A stretch of 64,000 nucleotides of DNA. It comes from JAJEFO01 sp965221845 (GTDB lineage: Bacteria; Pseudomonadota; Alphaproteobacteria; Rhodobacterales; Rhodobacteraceae). The position numbers and the translations under genes are program-made. Shown here one piece after another: positions 50,156 to 59,247 of this stretch. Within the stretch, counting starts at the first letter, position 1. Each line of letters starts with the position of its first letter. The notes beneath the pieces are model-generated. The model was not told where the DNA came from. It saw only the letters and a list, made by a program, of their open reading frames with translations, and ran no database searches. The stretch covers positions 1,798,001 through 1,862,000 of the forward strand of contig OZ244919.1 in the NCBI GenBank assembly GCA_965221845.1, given 5' to 3'.

Positions 50156-50881
50156 ATGACCACGACATGCGCCGGAATCGACGTGAGCAAGAGGTCGCTC
50201 AACATTCACGTCAACGGGCGGGACGACACCGCCACCAACGACACGGCCGGCTTCCGCAAGGTCGCCCGCATCCTGAAGGAGGGGGGGGGGCGGAGAGGGT
50301 CGTCATGGAGGCCGCCGGACGGATGCACCGGGCGCTCCCGCAGTCGCGCTTCACGACCGCGGCTTCCAGGTCTGCGTGGTCAATCCCCGCCAGTCCCGGG
50401 ACTTCGCAAAGGCGGGCGGCGAGCTGGCGAAGACCGGCAGGGTTGACGCCAGGATCCTGGCCGCCTTCGGGGCCGCGTTCCCGGCCATGCCGGCCACGGC
50501 GCCGGCCGACGTCACGATCGACCGCCTCCGCGACATGCTGGTGCTGCGGGAGGTGCTCGTCGACCAGCGCGTGCAGCTGAGGGCGGTGGTGGCGGAGGTC
50601 GGCGACCCGCTGTCGGACGGGAGCGCCGGGAGGGTCCTCCCGGAGATCGGCGCCGGCATCGGCGCGCACGAGCGAGGGATCGAGGAGCTGGTCGCGGGCG
50701 CGGAGGATCTCGCCGAGAGCTGCGGGATCCTGACCTCCGTGCCGGGCATCGGCCCCGTCACGGCGGCGGCCCCGGTCGCCTGGATGGGCGAGCTCGGCGC
50801 CATCGGCCAACCGCCAGGCCGCGGCCCTGGTCGGCGTCGCCCGAACCCCTATGCTCGCCCCATGGCAGCACGGACGCCTCC
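50156..50881 (+). pseudogene. IS110-family transposase relic, multiple frameshifts
   Basis: ATG 50156 (GGAGCGGGAGAC upstream) gives MTTTCAGIDVSKRSLNIHVNG with the first Asp of the DEDD site, up to KVARILKEGG. After a G10 run the family sequence continues in another frame (AERVVMEAAGRMHRALPQS). A second shift leads to a third frame with VVNPRQSRDFAKAGGELAKTG, RVDARILAAFGAAF and ILTSVPGIGPVTAAAPVAWMGELG. The Ser-containing C-terminal domain is cut short and joined to relaxase-like sequence near 50882. It is a different IS110 lineage from the one at 17.6 kb. Confidence 0.82.
50281..50290 (+). repeat. G10 homopolymer at the first frameshift of the IS110 relic
   Basis: Ten G bases between AAGGA and CGGAGA. 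The transposase frame is broken exactly here, so the run length (one or more G gained or lost) explains the first frameshift. Confidence 0.9.
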
Positions 50882-51150
50882 ATGGTCGCCACGGTCGCGT
50901 CCCTGAGCTCGGCGGCGGTGACGACCCGCCACTTCGAGCGGGACGGCTACTACGCGAAGGCGGACCCCGGGCACCGGCGGGCGAGCCGCTGGCACGGTCG
51001 CGGCGCGGCCGCGCTCGGCCTCGGGCGCCAAGTCGCGCCCTCGCGCTTCGAGGCGGTCCTCGCCGGCGCGGTGCCGGGGACGGACACCGTGCTGGGGCGC
51101 ATCCGGGACGGCCGGCGCGAGCACCGTCCGGGCGTCGACGTCCCGGGAAC
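50882..51150 (+). pseudogene. MobF/TrwC-type conjugative relaxase, N-terminal fragment
   Basis: The plus strand reads MVATVASLSSAAVTTRHFERDGYYAKADPGHRRAS, followed by RWHGRGAAALGL, APSRFEAVLAGAVPGT, LGRIRDGRREHRPGVDV. This corresponds to the opening of TrwC/TraA relaxases: the paired Tyr in the Y-Y helix, the WHGRGAxxLGL block and the GxxHRPGxDxTFSAPKSVS motif. The match stops at VDV, just before where SAPKSVS and the HUH histidines should be, and runs into the 3' end of the amidotransferase gene. It indicates a lost plasmid or integrative element. Confidence 0.7.
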
Positions 51151-51158
51151 GCTGCCCG

Positions 51159-51839
51159 TCAGCCGCGGCCGGCCTTCAGGAACCGCGCGATCCTTGCGCC
51201 GACAGGTTCCGGCGACACCGGAAGGCCAAGCCCCTTGCGCGCCCCTTCAATGCGGTCTTCCGGAACCACGCCCGGAGCGCGGGAGTCCAGGAGCATGCGA
51301 ACCGCTTCGCTGTCGAATTCCGGATGAGGCTGGACGGTCAGGGCCCAGCTTCCGTACACAAGGCCGGCATGTTCGCAGCCCTCCGCCGTTGCCATGGTGC
51401 GCGCCATGTCCGGTTTCCGGACCACCTGGTCCTGATGCCATGCGTTCAAGGCAACGGCCTCGCCCTCGAAATCGTATTCGACGCGGCCGACCGTCCATCC
51501 GCCGGAGAACCTCTCTACCCGGCCCCCCAGCGCCTGCGCGATGACCTGGTGCCCGAAGCATGTCCCCGCCATCGGCACGCCGTCCATGCGGGCGTTTCGG
51601 ATGAAGTTCTCCAGGGGCGGAATGAACGGCCGGTCTTCGTAGGCGCCGTGAACGGATCCCGTCAGCAGCCAGCCCTCGGCGGCGCTGACGGTGTCCGGGA
51701 ACTCCATGTCGACCACGCTCCAGGTCCGGAAGGCCAGGCCATGGCCGGCAAGCAGGCTTGAGTGGAGATCCGTGTAGGTGCGGTCTGCGTAGCCGTCCGC
51801 GGTCGGGAAGTGCCCGCATTGCAGGACGCCGATCAGCAT
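51159..51839 (-). CDS. Class I glutamine amidotransferase (GMP synthase-like)
   Basis: 226 residues starting MLIGVLQCGHFPTADGYADRTY. The triad Cys is in MAGTCFGHQVIAQALGG near residue 92 and the His/Glu in LTVQPHPEFDSEA. GWLLTGSVHGAYED provides the oxyanion region. There is no synthetase domain, so it is a stand-alone amidotransferase-like protein. The substrate is unknown; relatives act in gamma-glutamyl or nucleotide metabolism. Its 3' end abuts the relaxase scar. Confidence 0.87.
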   Translation of the reverse strand: MLIGVLQCGHFPTADGYADRTYTDLHSSLLAGHGLAFRTWSVVDMEFPDTVSAAEGWLLTGSVHGAYEDRPFIPPLENFIRNARMDGVPMAGTCFGHQVIAQALGGRVERFSGGWTVGRVEYDFEGEAVALNAWHQDQVVRKPDMARTMATAEGCEHAGLVYGSWALTVQPHPEFDSEAVRMLLDSRAPGVVPEDRIEGARKGLGLPVSPEPVGARIARFLKAGRG

Positions 51840-51968
51840 GAAGCGCCCGTGCGGCCGCTGGATCCGGCGTCTTGCGGCGGCAAGCGTCTTGCGCCGCGCC
51901 GCGCACGGGCGCGCATTCGCCGCGGCCTCGCCGGCCGCCGTGCCGCGCCGGGAGGACTCCCGCTCCGA

Positions 51969-52658
51969 TCAGGCAACGAGGCGGTACCCGCCGGACTCGG
52001 TCACCAGCAGGCGCGCGTTCGAGGGTTCCGGCTCGATCTTCTGCCGCAGGCGGTAGATGTGCGTCTCGAGCGTGTGCGTCGTGACGCCGGCGTTGTAACC
52101 CCAGACCTCGTGGAGAAGCACGTCGCGCGCCACGACCCCTTCAGAGGCCCGGTAGAGGAATTTCAGGATGTTGGTCTCCTTCTCGGTCAGGCGGATCTTC
52201 CTCTCGTCCTCCGTGAGCAGCATCTTCTGGGCGGGCTGGAACGTGTAGGGCCCAAGCTGGAACACCGCGTCTTCGGACTGTTCGTGCTGCCTGAGCTGCG
52301 CACGGATCCGCGCGAGCAGGACCGGGAACCTGAACGGCTTTGTGACGTAGTCGTTGGCGCCGGCGTCAAGGCCGAGGATCGTGTCGGCGTCGGTGTCGTG
52401 GCCGGTGAGCATGACAACCGGGCACTTGACGCCCTGCTTTCTCAGCACGCGGCAAAGCTCCCGGCCGTCCGTGTCAGGCAGCCCGACGTCCAGCAGCACA
52501 AGATCGTAAATCGCTTCCTTCACCCTCTGCGTCGCCTCGGCGCCGTTCGCGGCCTCGAAGACGTCGAAGTCCTCGGTCAGGACCAGCTGCTCCCCGAGCG
52601 CCTCGCGCAGGTCGTCATCGTCATCAACCAGCAGGATCTTCTTCAGGTTCTGGACCAT
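51969..52658 (-). CDS. OmpR-family response regulator (CenR-like)
   Basis: 229 residues. Receiver domain KKILLVDDDDDLREALGEQ with phospho-acceptor Asp57 in YDLVLLDVGLPDTDG and the conserved Lys in YVTKPFRFPVLLARI. The DNA-binding winged helix contains IRLTEKETNILKFLYRA and HEVWGYNAGVTTHTLETHIYRLRQKIEPEPSNARLLVTESGGYRL. The sequence resembles CenR, an essential envelope-control regulator of Rhodobacterales; I assign this from memory of the family. No histidine kinase gene is adjacent. Divergent from ribA. Confidence 0.88.
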   Translation of the reverse strand: MVQNLKKILLVDDDDDLREALGEQLVLTEDFDVFEAANGAEATQRVKEAIYDLVLLDVGLPDTDGRELCRVLRKQGVKCPVVMLTGHDTDADTILGLDAGANDYVTKPFRFPVLLARIRAQLRQHEQSEDAVFQLGPYTFQPAQKMLLTEDERKIRLTEKETNILKFLYRASEGVVARDVLLHEVWGYNAGVTTHTLETHIYRLRQKIEPEPSNARLLVTESGGYRLVA

Positions 52659-52814
52659 TTCGCCCTCCGCTTTTCCGGCAGAGAGATGCGAAGGTGACGG
52701 GCATCTTGCAAGAAATGCTGCAAGTCTTCACCGGGACGTGTCGCTGGTGGTGGAATTGTTTCAAGAAATCGCCGAAACATGTCCTGTGAGAGACCCGAAC
52801 GATTCCCGGCGCAG

Positions 52815-53891
52815 ATGTCGCTGAAGCCGAGCGTCCAGGAGCGCGTCGCGCGCGCGCGCACCGACCTGCGGCTGGGGCTGCCGGTCGTCCTCGCGCGCGG
52901 CGCGTCGAACGCGCTGGTTCTCGCCGCGGACGGGATCGATCCTGCCAGGCTCGCGGACGTCATGAAGCATGGCGCCTCCGTCCTGGCGATCACTGCCCGG
53001 CGCGCGGAAACGCTGAGCGCACGAGCCTATGACGGCGACCTTGCACGGCTCAGGCTGCCGGCCGGCGCGACCGCGGACTGGGTGGCCGCGGTCGCCGACC
53101 CGCAGGACGATCTCTCGAGGCCGATGAAGGGACCGTTCGTGTCGGAACGGGGCGGGGCGGCCCGCGTTCACGGGACCGCGCTCCGACTGGTCAAGTCCGC
53201 GCGGCTTCTTCCCGCGGCAATAGTGGCGGAGCTCGAAGGCGCGCCGCCCGAGGGCCTCACGGTGCTGGACGCGAACGGCCTTGACGAACTCCTGGCGGCG
53301 CCGGCGGCCCATGAGGAGGTCGTCGCGGGCCGGGTGCCGATGGCCCTCGCTGCGCAGGGCCGCGTGCGCGTGTTCCGGCCCCATGACGGGGGAGAGGACC
53401 ACGTGGCCGTCGAGATCGGCCGGCCGGAAAGGGGCGCGCCGGCGCTGACGCGGCTGCATTCGGCCTGCTTCACCGGAGATGTCCTTGGATCCCTCAAGTG
53501 CGACTGCGGTGCACAGCTGCAAGCCGCCCTCGGGCAGATGGGGGAAGCGGGCGCGGGCGTCCTGCTCTATCTCCAGCAGGAGGGCCGCGGCATAGGCCTG
53601 GCCAACAAGATGAGGGCCTACAGGCTGCAGGACCAGGGATTCGACACGGTCGAGGCCAATCACCGCCTTGGATTCGAGGACGACGAGCGCGATTTTCGCA
53701 CCGGAGCCGACCTCCTGAAGCGGCTCGGGTTCTCGTCCGTGCGCCTCATGACCAACAATCCGGCCAAGGTCGCAATGATGGAAGCGCAGGGAATGGAGGT
53801 CGTCGAGCGGGTTCCCCTGCAGGTCTGCAGGACGGCCGAAAACGCAGCCTACCTCGACGTCAAGGCCCGAAAGTCGGGACATCTCCTGTGA
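52815..53891 (+). CDS. ribA: GTP cyclohydrolase II
   Basis: 358 residues from ATG 52815 (MSLKPSVQERVARARTDL); an earlier ATG at 52779 is possible, and neither has a clear ribosome site. The C-terminal catalytic domain has the zinc cysteines in HSACFTGDVLGSLKCDCGAQL (about residues 217-237), QQEGRGIGL, and RLMTNNPAKVAMMEAQGMEVVERVPL. It opens GTP in the first step of riboflavin synthesis. The N-terminal ~150 residues resemble a degenerate RibB-like domain found in alphaproteobacterial RibA. The stop overlaps the next start (GTGA). Confidence 0.93.
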   Translation: MSLKPSVQERVARARTDLRLGLPVVLARGASNALVLAADGIDPARLADVMKHGASVLAITARRAETLSARAYDGDLARLRLPAGATADWVAAVADPQDDLSRPMKGPFVSERGGAARVHGTALRLVKSARLLPAAIVAELEGAPPEGLTVLDANGLDELLAAPAAHEEVVAGRVPMALAAQGRVRVFRPHDGGEDHVAVEIGRPERGAPALTRLHSACFTGDVLGSLKCDCGAQLQAALGQMGEAGAGVLLYLQQEGRGIGLANKMRAYRLQDQGFDTVEANHRLGFEDDERDFRTGADLLKRLGFSSVRLMTNNPAKVAMMEAQGMEVVERVPLQVCRTAENAAYLDVKARKSGHLL

Positions 53892-54550
53892 GCGGGGCGT
53901 CCGAGGCCACGGGAACCGTTCGGGGATGGCGCGGTTCGGGGCGCGTGATTCCCCGAGCGCCTCGTGGCGCGGCCGACCTGGTTCTCTCCCGGTCGGGGAT
54001 CTGGTTCCGGAGGCGGCGCTTTCCCTGCACCGTCGGCCGGGGCGGCGTGGTCGAGGAAAAGCTCGAAGGGGACGGCGGCACGCCTTCGGGCGTCCACAGA
54101 ATCGTCGGCATGCTCTATCGTGCCGACCGGATGGCAAGGCCCGCGCCCTGGGCCAGGCGGATCCGCCCCGCAGACTGCTGGTGCGACGATACGGGGCATC
54201 CGGCCTACAATCACATGGTGCGCGCGCCCTTCGGCGCATCCCATGAGCGGCTCTGGCGCGCGGACCGGCTGTACGACCTGATGTTGCTGACGGACTGGAA
54301 CTGGCCGGACGCCAGACCGGGACAGGGCTCGGCAATCTTTGCGCATCGCTGGCGACGAACGGGCTGCCCGACGCAAGGCTGCATTGCGCTTCGACCCGAT
54401 CACCTGACGTGGATCGCCCGCCGGCTCCCGATCGGCGCGAGGCTGATCGTTCCGCCCCGGGCGCAGTCGCCCTCCCGCACGCAGCGGCGAGGCGCCTGCA
54501 GGAAACGAGGCGGCGCCGCACGCATCCTGGCTGACCCCTCCCCGGCCTGA
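53888..54550 (+). CDS. L,D-transpeptidase family protein (YkuD-like)
   Basis: 220 residues, GTG start overlapping the ribA stop. The catalytic motif is seen as SAIFAHRWRRTGCPTQGCIAL, a His followed by the S/TxGC nucleophile pattern with Cys near residue 164. Upstream blocks GVVEEKLEGDGGTPSGVHRI and YDLMLLTDWN are family-typical. There is no signal peptide in this start choice, so it may be a cytoplasmic or unusually exported member. The expected reaction is peptidoglycan cross-link or lipoprotein-linkage chemistry. The last ~35 residues are Arg-rich and low complexity. Confidence 0.82.
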   Translation: MSGASEATGTVRGWRGSGRVIPRAPRGAADLVLSRSGIWFRRRRFPCTVGRGGVVEEKLEGDGGTPSGVHRIVGMLYRADRMARPAPWARRIRPADCWCDDTGHPAYNHMVRAPFGASHERLWRADRLYDLMLLTDWNWPDARPGQGSAIFAHRWRRTGCPTQGCIALRPDHLTWIARRLPIGARLIVPPRAQSPSRTQRRGACRKRGGAARILADPSPA

Positions 54551-54672
54551 AAGGGCCGCCAGGCGCCGTACATTGATCTCAAGAGCCCAAGGAGGAAGGC
54601 CAGGACGCGGCATACGGTGCCGATCTGCCGGCCCCGGCCTTTGGATCAGGCCCCGCGGACCGTCACCGCACC

Positions 54673-55326
54673 TCAGGCGCGGTCCCGCGTCCCGAAGACC
54701 GCGGATCCCACGCGGACATGCGTGGCGCCCTGCGCGACCGCCTCCTCGAAATCGCCGCTCATCCCCATCGAGAGGCCGGACAGGCCGTTGCGGTCCGCGA
54801 TCTTCTTCAGGAGCGCGAAGTGCAGGCTCGGAGGTTCGCCGGCAGGCGGCAGGCACATGAGCCCCTTGAGCGGCAGGTCAAGCGCCCTGCATTCCGCGAC
54901 AAGCCCGTCCGCAGCGTCCACGGCAACGCCCGCCTTCTGGGGCTCGTTTCCCGTGTTCACCTGGACGAACAGGTCAGGGCAGGATCCCGTTTCCCCCGCA
55001 ATGCGGGCGATCGTCATGGCAAGCTTAAGGCGATCAACCACGTGAATGGCGTCAAACAGCGTCATGGCCGCCCGCGCCTTGTTCGTCTGCAGCGCGCCAA
55101 CGAGATGCAGTTCAACGCCGGGGAAGCGTTCGCGGAAGGCCGGCCACTTTTCCCGGGCCTCCTGGATCCGGTTCTCGCCGAAGACGCGATGCCCTTGCCC
55201 GAGCGCCGCCTCGACGCGGTCAAGCGGCTGAAGCTTCGAAACGGCGATCAGCGAAATTTCGGCGGCGTGGCGTCCGTGGGCATCAGCGGCACGGGCGATG
55301 CGCGCGCCGGTTTCACTCAGAGACAT
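54673..55326 (-). CDS. YggS/PROSC family PLP homeostasis protein
   Basis: 217 residues from ATG 55326 (AAAGGACG upstream). The PLP Lys is in ISLIAVSKLQPLDRVEAAL near residue 30. Family blocks FGENRIQEAREKWP, LHLVGALQTNKARAAM, VQVNTGNEPQKAGV and LSMGMSGDFEEAVAQGATHVRVGSAVFG are all present. It is a single-domain alanine-racemase-fold protein with no known enzymatic activity that buffers free pyridoxal phosphate. Convergent with the L,D-transpeptidase gene. Confidence 0.95.
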   Translation of the reverse strand: MSLSETGARIARAADAHGRHAAEISLIAVSKLQPLDRVEAALGQGHRVFGENRIQEAREKWPAFRERFPGVELHLVGALQTNKARAAMTLFDAIHVVDRLKLAMTIARIAGETGSCPDLFVQVNTGNEPQKAGVAVDAADGLVAECRALDLPLKGLMCLPPAGEPPSLHFALLKKIADRNGLSGLSMGMSGDFEEAVAQGATHVRVGSAVFGTRDRA

Positions 55327-55637
55327 GGGCGTCCTTTCCCGACACCTTGGCCGCCGGCTTCGATTCCGCCGCGCCCCGGCTGTCACGGGACCGTTCCTCC
55401 CGCGACGCCCGACGGATCCCGGCCTCGCGGCCCACGCCTGCCGCTCCATGGCACGGGGCCGCGCCGTCAGGAAACCGCATCGCAGATCGCCTGGCAACCG
55501 GAATCAGCCGAAGCCCCGCACGAATCCCGATCGCGCCCGCGCCGCCCGAAATCCCTTGAGCCGCCACGGCCCCTCGGCTACTCATGCCCGGAATCCGGTC
55601 GGCGGCACGCCCCCTTACCTGCATGGATGGCAAGAGT

Positions 55638-56102
55638 ATGAGACCCAGTCGATTCGCCTTCTTGCTGACGATCGCGGCCTTCCTCGTGCCGGGCTGCGGC
55701 CAGGACCGGGGCGAGGGCGGCGGCGCTTCACCGGGATCCGCCGCCGAGGAAGAGCGCCGGGAGACCATCTGGGACCTGTTCGTCGACACCGACGACCCGA
55801 ACACGGCGATCGCGGTCAACAAGTACGTCTGGAACGCCTCCCTCGACATCCTGAACTTCCTGCCGATCGAATCCGCCGACCCCTTCTCCGGCGTGATAGT
55901 GACCGGCTACGGCACGCCTCCGGGCGGGAGCCGCGCCTACCGCGCGACCGTCATCGTCCGCGATCCGGCGCTTGACGCCCGGTCGCTGAAGGTCGCGCTC
56001 CTGACCCGTGCCGGCCCGGCCAAGGCGGAAGACGTGCGCGCCGTCGAGGACGCCATCCTCACCCGCGCCCGCCAGCTCCGGGTCCAGGACCGGGGCCTCT
56101 GA
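55638..56102 (+). CDS. DUF3576 family lipoprotein
   Basis: 154 residues from ATG 55638 (MRPSRFAFLLTIAAFLVPGCGQ). The signal ends in a lipobox-like VPGCG, so it is probably lipidated. The mature part has TIWDLFVDTDDPNTAIAVNKYVWNASLDILNFLPIESADPFSG, diagnostic for DUF3576, followed by YRATVIVRDPALDARSLKVALL. The function is unknown. Its place directly upstream of leuS, lptE and holA is conserved in alphaproteobacteria, hinting at an envelope role. Confidence 0.9.
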   Translation: MRPSRFAFLLTIAAFLVPGCGQDRGEGGGASPGSAAEEERRETIWDLFVDTDDPNTAIAVNKYVWNASLDILNFLPIESADPFSGVIVTGYGTPPGGSRAYRATVIVRDPALDARSLKVALLTRAGPAKAEDVRAVEDAILTRARQLRVQDRGL

Positions 56103-56210
56103 CGGCCCCGCGGGAGCGGCGGATCACGACGCGCCCGCAGGCATTGCTGCCTAGACCTTTGGCGCAGCCCGGACTATAGGCAGGCGCTGCACGATGCCCG
56201 AGGATGGCGC

Positions 56211-58754
56211 ATGTCCGGCTACGACACCAGCATCATCGAACCCAGATGGCAGGCCCGCTGGCGGGAAGCGAACACCTTCCGCGCCGTTCGTGACGGGAGC
56301 AGGCCCAAGTACTACGTGCTGGAGATGTTCCCCTATCCCTCGGGCCGCATCCACATCGGGCATGTGCGGAACTACACGATGGGCGACGTCGTCGCGCGCT
56401 ACAAGCGGGCGACCGGCCACAACGTCCTGCACCCCATGGGCTGGGACGCCTTCGGCATGCCGGCCGAGAACGCGGCCATGGCATCGGGGGGCCATCCCAA
56501 GGACTGGACCTACGGCAACATCGACGCCATGCGGGACCAGCTCAGGCCTCTCGGGCTCTCGATCGACTGGTCCCGCGAATTCGCCACCTGCGACCCCGAG
56601 TACTACGGCCAGCAGCAGTCCATGTTCATCGACTTCATGGAACGGGGCCTCGCCTACCGCAAGAGCGCAGCGGTGAACTGGGACCCGGTCGACATGACCG
56701 TCCTGGCCAACGAGCAGGTCATAGACGGCAAGGGCTGGCGCTCGGGGGCGGACGTGGAGCGGCGCGAACTGACGCAATGGTTCTTCCGGATCAGCGACTT
56801 CTCGGAGGAGCTCCTGAACGCCATCGACGGGCTGGACGCCTGGCCGGCGAAGGTCAGGCTGATGCAGCGGAACTGGATCGGCAAGTCGCGCGGCCTTCGC
56901 ATCCCGTTCGAACGCACCGACGGCGGCGAGCCCGTCGAGGTGTACACGACACGCCCCGACACCCTCATGGGAGCCGCTTTCGTCGGCATCGCCCCGGACC
57001 ATCCGCTGGCACGGGAACTGGCGAAGGGCGGTTCCGAAGCCAAGGCCTTCTGCGCGGCCTGCCGGCGGGGCGCCACGACCGAAGAGGCGCTGGAAAGGAC
57101 GGAGAAGCTCGGCCTGGACACGGGACTCGCCGTGAAACACCCGCTGGACCCCGCACTGGAGCTCCCGGTCTGGATCGCCAACTTCATCCTCATGGACTAC
57201 GGGACAGGCGCGATCTTCGGCTGTCCGGCCCACGACCAGCGCGACCTCGACTTCTGCCGCAAGTACGGCCTGCCGGTCGTCGACGCGTTCCTGTCACTCG
57301 ACAGCCCGCGACCGGCCGAAAGCGAAGCCTTCGTCCCGCCCAAGGACGAACGCGTCAGATGGATCGACCACTTCACGGGAATCGACGTCGCGACGGGGCA
57401 GGAGGCGATCGACGCCACGATCGATTTCGCCGAAGCGCATGGATGGGGCGAGGAGGTCGTTCAATACCGCCTTCGCGACTGGGGCCTGTCCCGGCAGCGC
57501 TACTGGGGCTGCCCGATCCCGGTCGTCCATTGCGACGACTGCGGCGCGGTGCCCGAAAGGAAGGAGAACCTGCCGGTTCTCCTTCCCGACGACGTGAGCT
57601 TCGACGGACCGGGCAACCCGCTCGCACGCCATCCGACCTGGCGCGACGTCCCGTGCCCCGCCTGCGGAAGGCCGGCCAGGCGCGAGACCGACACAATGGA
57701 CACCTTCGTCGATTCGTCCTGGTATTTCGTTCGCTTCACGGCGCCCCGGTCAGAGACTCCGGTGGACATGGGCGAAGCGTCCTACTGGATGAACGTCGAC
57801 CGGTACATCGGCGGCGTCGAGCACGCGATTCTCCATCTCCTGTATTCCCGCTTCTTCGCCCGGGCCATGCATCTCTGCGGCCACTTGCCGAAATCGGCCA
57901 TCGAGCCTTTCGACGCGCTCTTCACGCAAGGCATGGTGACCCACGCCATCTACCAGACCAGGGACGAGGACGGCCGCAGGACCTATCACCTCCCCGAAGA
58001 CGTGGAGCTGAGGGACGGCAAGTGCTACCTCGGGGACGGCAGCGAGGTCGAAGTCATTCCTTCGGCGAAGATGTCCAAGTCCAAGAGGAACGTGGTCGAC
58101 CCGGTCAGCATCATCGACCGCTACGGCGCCGACACCGCACGCTGGTTCGTCCTGAGCGATTCGCCGCCCGAGCGGGACGTGGAATGGACCGCCGGCGGCG
58201 CCGAGGCGGTGCACAGGCACCTTGCCCGGGTTCATCGAATCTCCGCGGAAATCGCCGAGCGCAAGGACACCGGACCGGACGACGACGCCTTGCAGCGCGA
58301 GCTTCACAGAACGATCCGAGACGTGACGGCGGGGGTCGAGAGCTTCGGGTTCAACACCTCGATCGCGAGGCTCCACGCATTCACGAACGTCCTTGCAAGA
58401 TCCAGGGCATCGCATTCCGCAAGACGCGAAGCGATCATGGTCATGGCGCAGCTCATGTCGCCGATGACGCCCCATCTCGCGGAAGAGATCTGGGCAATGC
58501 AGGGTGGCAAGGGACTGGTGGCCGACGCGCCCTGGCCCGAGGCGGACGACGCGTGCCTGGCCGAGAGTTCGGTGACGCTGCCGATCCAGGTCAACGGAAG
58601 GAGGCGATCCGAGATCGTTGCCGCCAGGGACGTTGACAGAGCCGAGCTTGAAAGGCTCGTGCTTGCCGATCAGGCGGTCGTCAAGGCGCTGGCGGGCGGG
58701 CGGCCGAAGAAGCTGATCGTGGTGCCCGGGCGCATCGTCAATGTCGTCGTCTAG
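56211..58754 (+). CDS. leuS: Leucyl-tRNA synthetase
   Basis: 847 residues. Class I signature HIGH in SGRIHIGHVRNYTMGDV (residues 48-51) and KMSKSKRN near residue 620. The CP1 editing domain lies between (TTRPDTLMGAAFV, YGTGAIFGCPAHDQRDLDF), with the zinc-type insert CDDCGAVP and PCPACGRPAR. C-terminal anticodon-binding helices follow. It charges tRNA-Leu. Start at 56211 (MSGYDTSIIEPRWQARW) as in homologues. It overlaps lptE by 14 bases. Confidence 0.97.
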   Translation: MSGYDTSIIEPRWQARWREANTFRAVRDGSRPKYYVLEMFPYPSGRIHIGHVRNYTMGDVVARYKRATGHNVLHPMGWDAFGMPAENAAMASGGHPKDWTYGNIDAMRDQLRPLGLSIDWSREFATCDPEYYGQQQSMFIDFMERGLAYRKSAAVNWDPVDMTVLANEQVIDGKGWRSGADVERRELTQWFFRISDFSEELLNAIDGLDAWPAKVRLMQRNWIGKSRGLRIPFERTDGGEPVEVYTTRPDTLMGAAFVGIAPDHPLARELAKGGSEAKAFCAACRRGATTEEALERTEKLGLDTGLAVKHPLDPALELPVWIANFILMDYGTGAIFGCPAHDQRDLDFCRKYGLPVVDAFLSLDSPRPAESEAFVPPKDERVRWIDHFTGIDVATGQEAIDATIDFAEAHGWGEEVVQYRLRDWGLSRQRYWGCPIPVVHCDDCGAVPERKENLPVLLPDDVSFDGPGNPLARHPTWRDVPCPACGRPARRETDTMDTFVDSSWYFVRFTAPRSETPVDMGEASYWMNVDRYIGGVEHAILHLLYSRFFARAMHLCGHLPKSAIEPFDALFTQGMVTHAIYQTRDEDGRRTYHLPEDVELRDGKCYLGDGSEVEVIPSAKMSKSKRNVVDPVSIIDRYGADTARWFVLSDSPPERDVEWTAGGAEAVHRHLARVHRISAEIAERKDTGPDDDALQRELHRTIRDVTAGVESFGFNTSIARLHAFTNVLARSRASHSARREAIMVMAQLMSPMTPHLAEEIWAMQGGKGLVADAPWPEADDACLAESSVTLPIQVNGRRRSEIVAARDVDRAELERLVLADQAVVKALAGGRPKKLIVVPGRIVNVVV

Positions 58755-59247
58755 CAGAACGCCCCGCGCGCCCGGCGCCCGGCACACACGCAGAGCCGCG
58801 CTTGTGTCGCTCGCCGCGCTGGCCGGCTGCGGCTTCGCGCCGCTTCACGGTCCCGGCGGCTCCGCACGCAGCCTGAGGGGCCGGGTCGCGGTCACGGCGC
58901 CGGCCGACGAAGAGGGCTGGACGCTCGTCCGCCGGCTTGAGGACCGGCTTGGAGTCCCGCGGGAGGCGGACCTGCTCCTCTCCGCCCGGATCCGGATCGG
59001 CGAGACGGCGGTCGGTTTCCTCTCCGACGGCGAAATCAGCCGCTTCAATGTCGAAGGCCAGGCCGACTGGACGCTGACCGACAGCTCAGGCGACGCCGTC
59101 GCGACCGGCCGCGAACGCGGCTTCACGAGCTATGCCGCGACGTCGACGACCGTCGCGACCACGTCCGCCCGCCGTGACGCCCGTCGGCGCCTCATGGTCA
59201 TCCTCGCCGACCACATCGCCGCCGACATCCTGGCACCCGACCCATGA
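58741..59247 (+). CDS. lptE: LPS-assembly lipoprotein LptE
   Basis: 168 residues. A signal peptide ends in a lipobox (AALAGCGFAPLHG), and GCGFxPLYG-like sequence is the hallmark of LptE. The mature domain contains LEDRLGVPREADLLLSARI and ARRDARRRLMVILADHIAADIL. It plugs and assembles the LptD outer-membrane LPS channel. It overlaps the leuS end by 14 bases and the holA start by four, a conserved arrangement. Confidence 0.93.
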   Translation: MSSSSRTPRAPGARHTRRAALVSLAALAGCGFAPLHGPGGSARSLRGRVAVTAPADEEGWTLVRRLEDRLGVPREADLLLSARIRIGETAVGFLSDGEISRFNVEGQADWTLTDSSGDAVATGRERGFTSYAATSTTVATTSARRDARRRLMVILADHIAADILAPDP

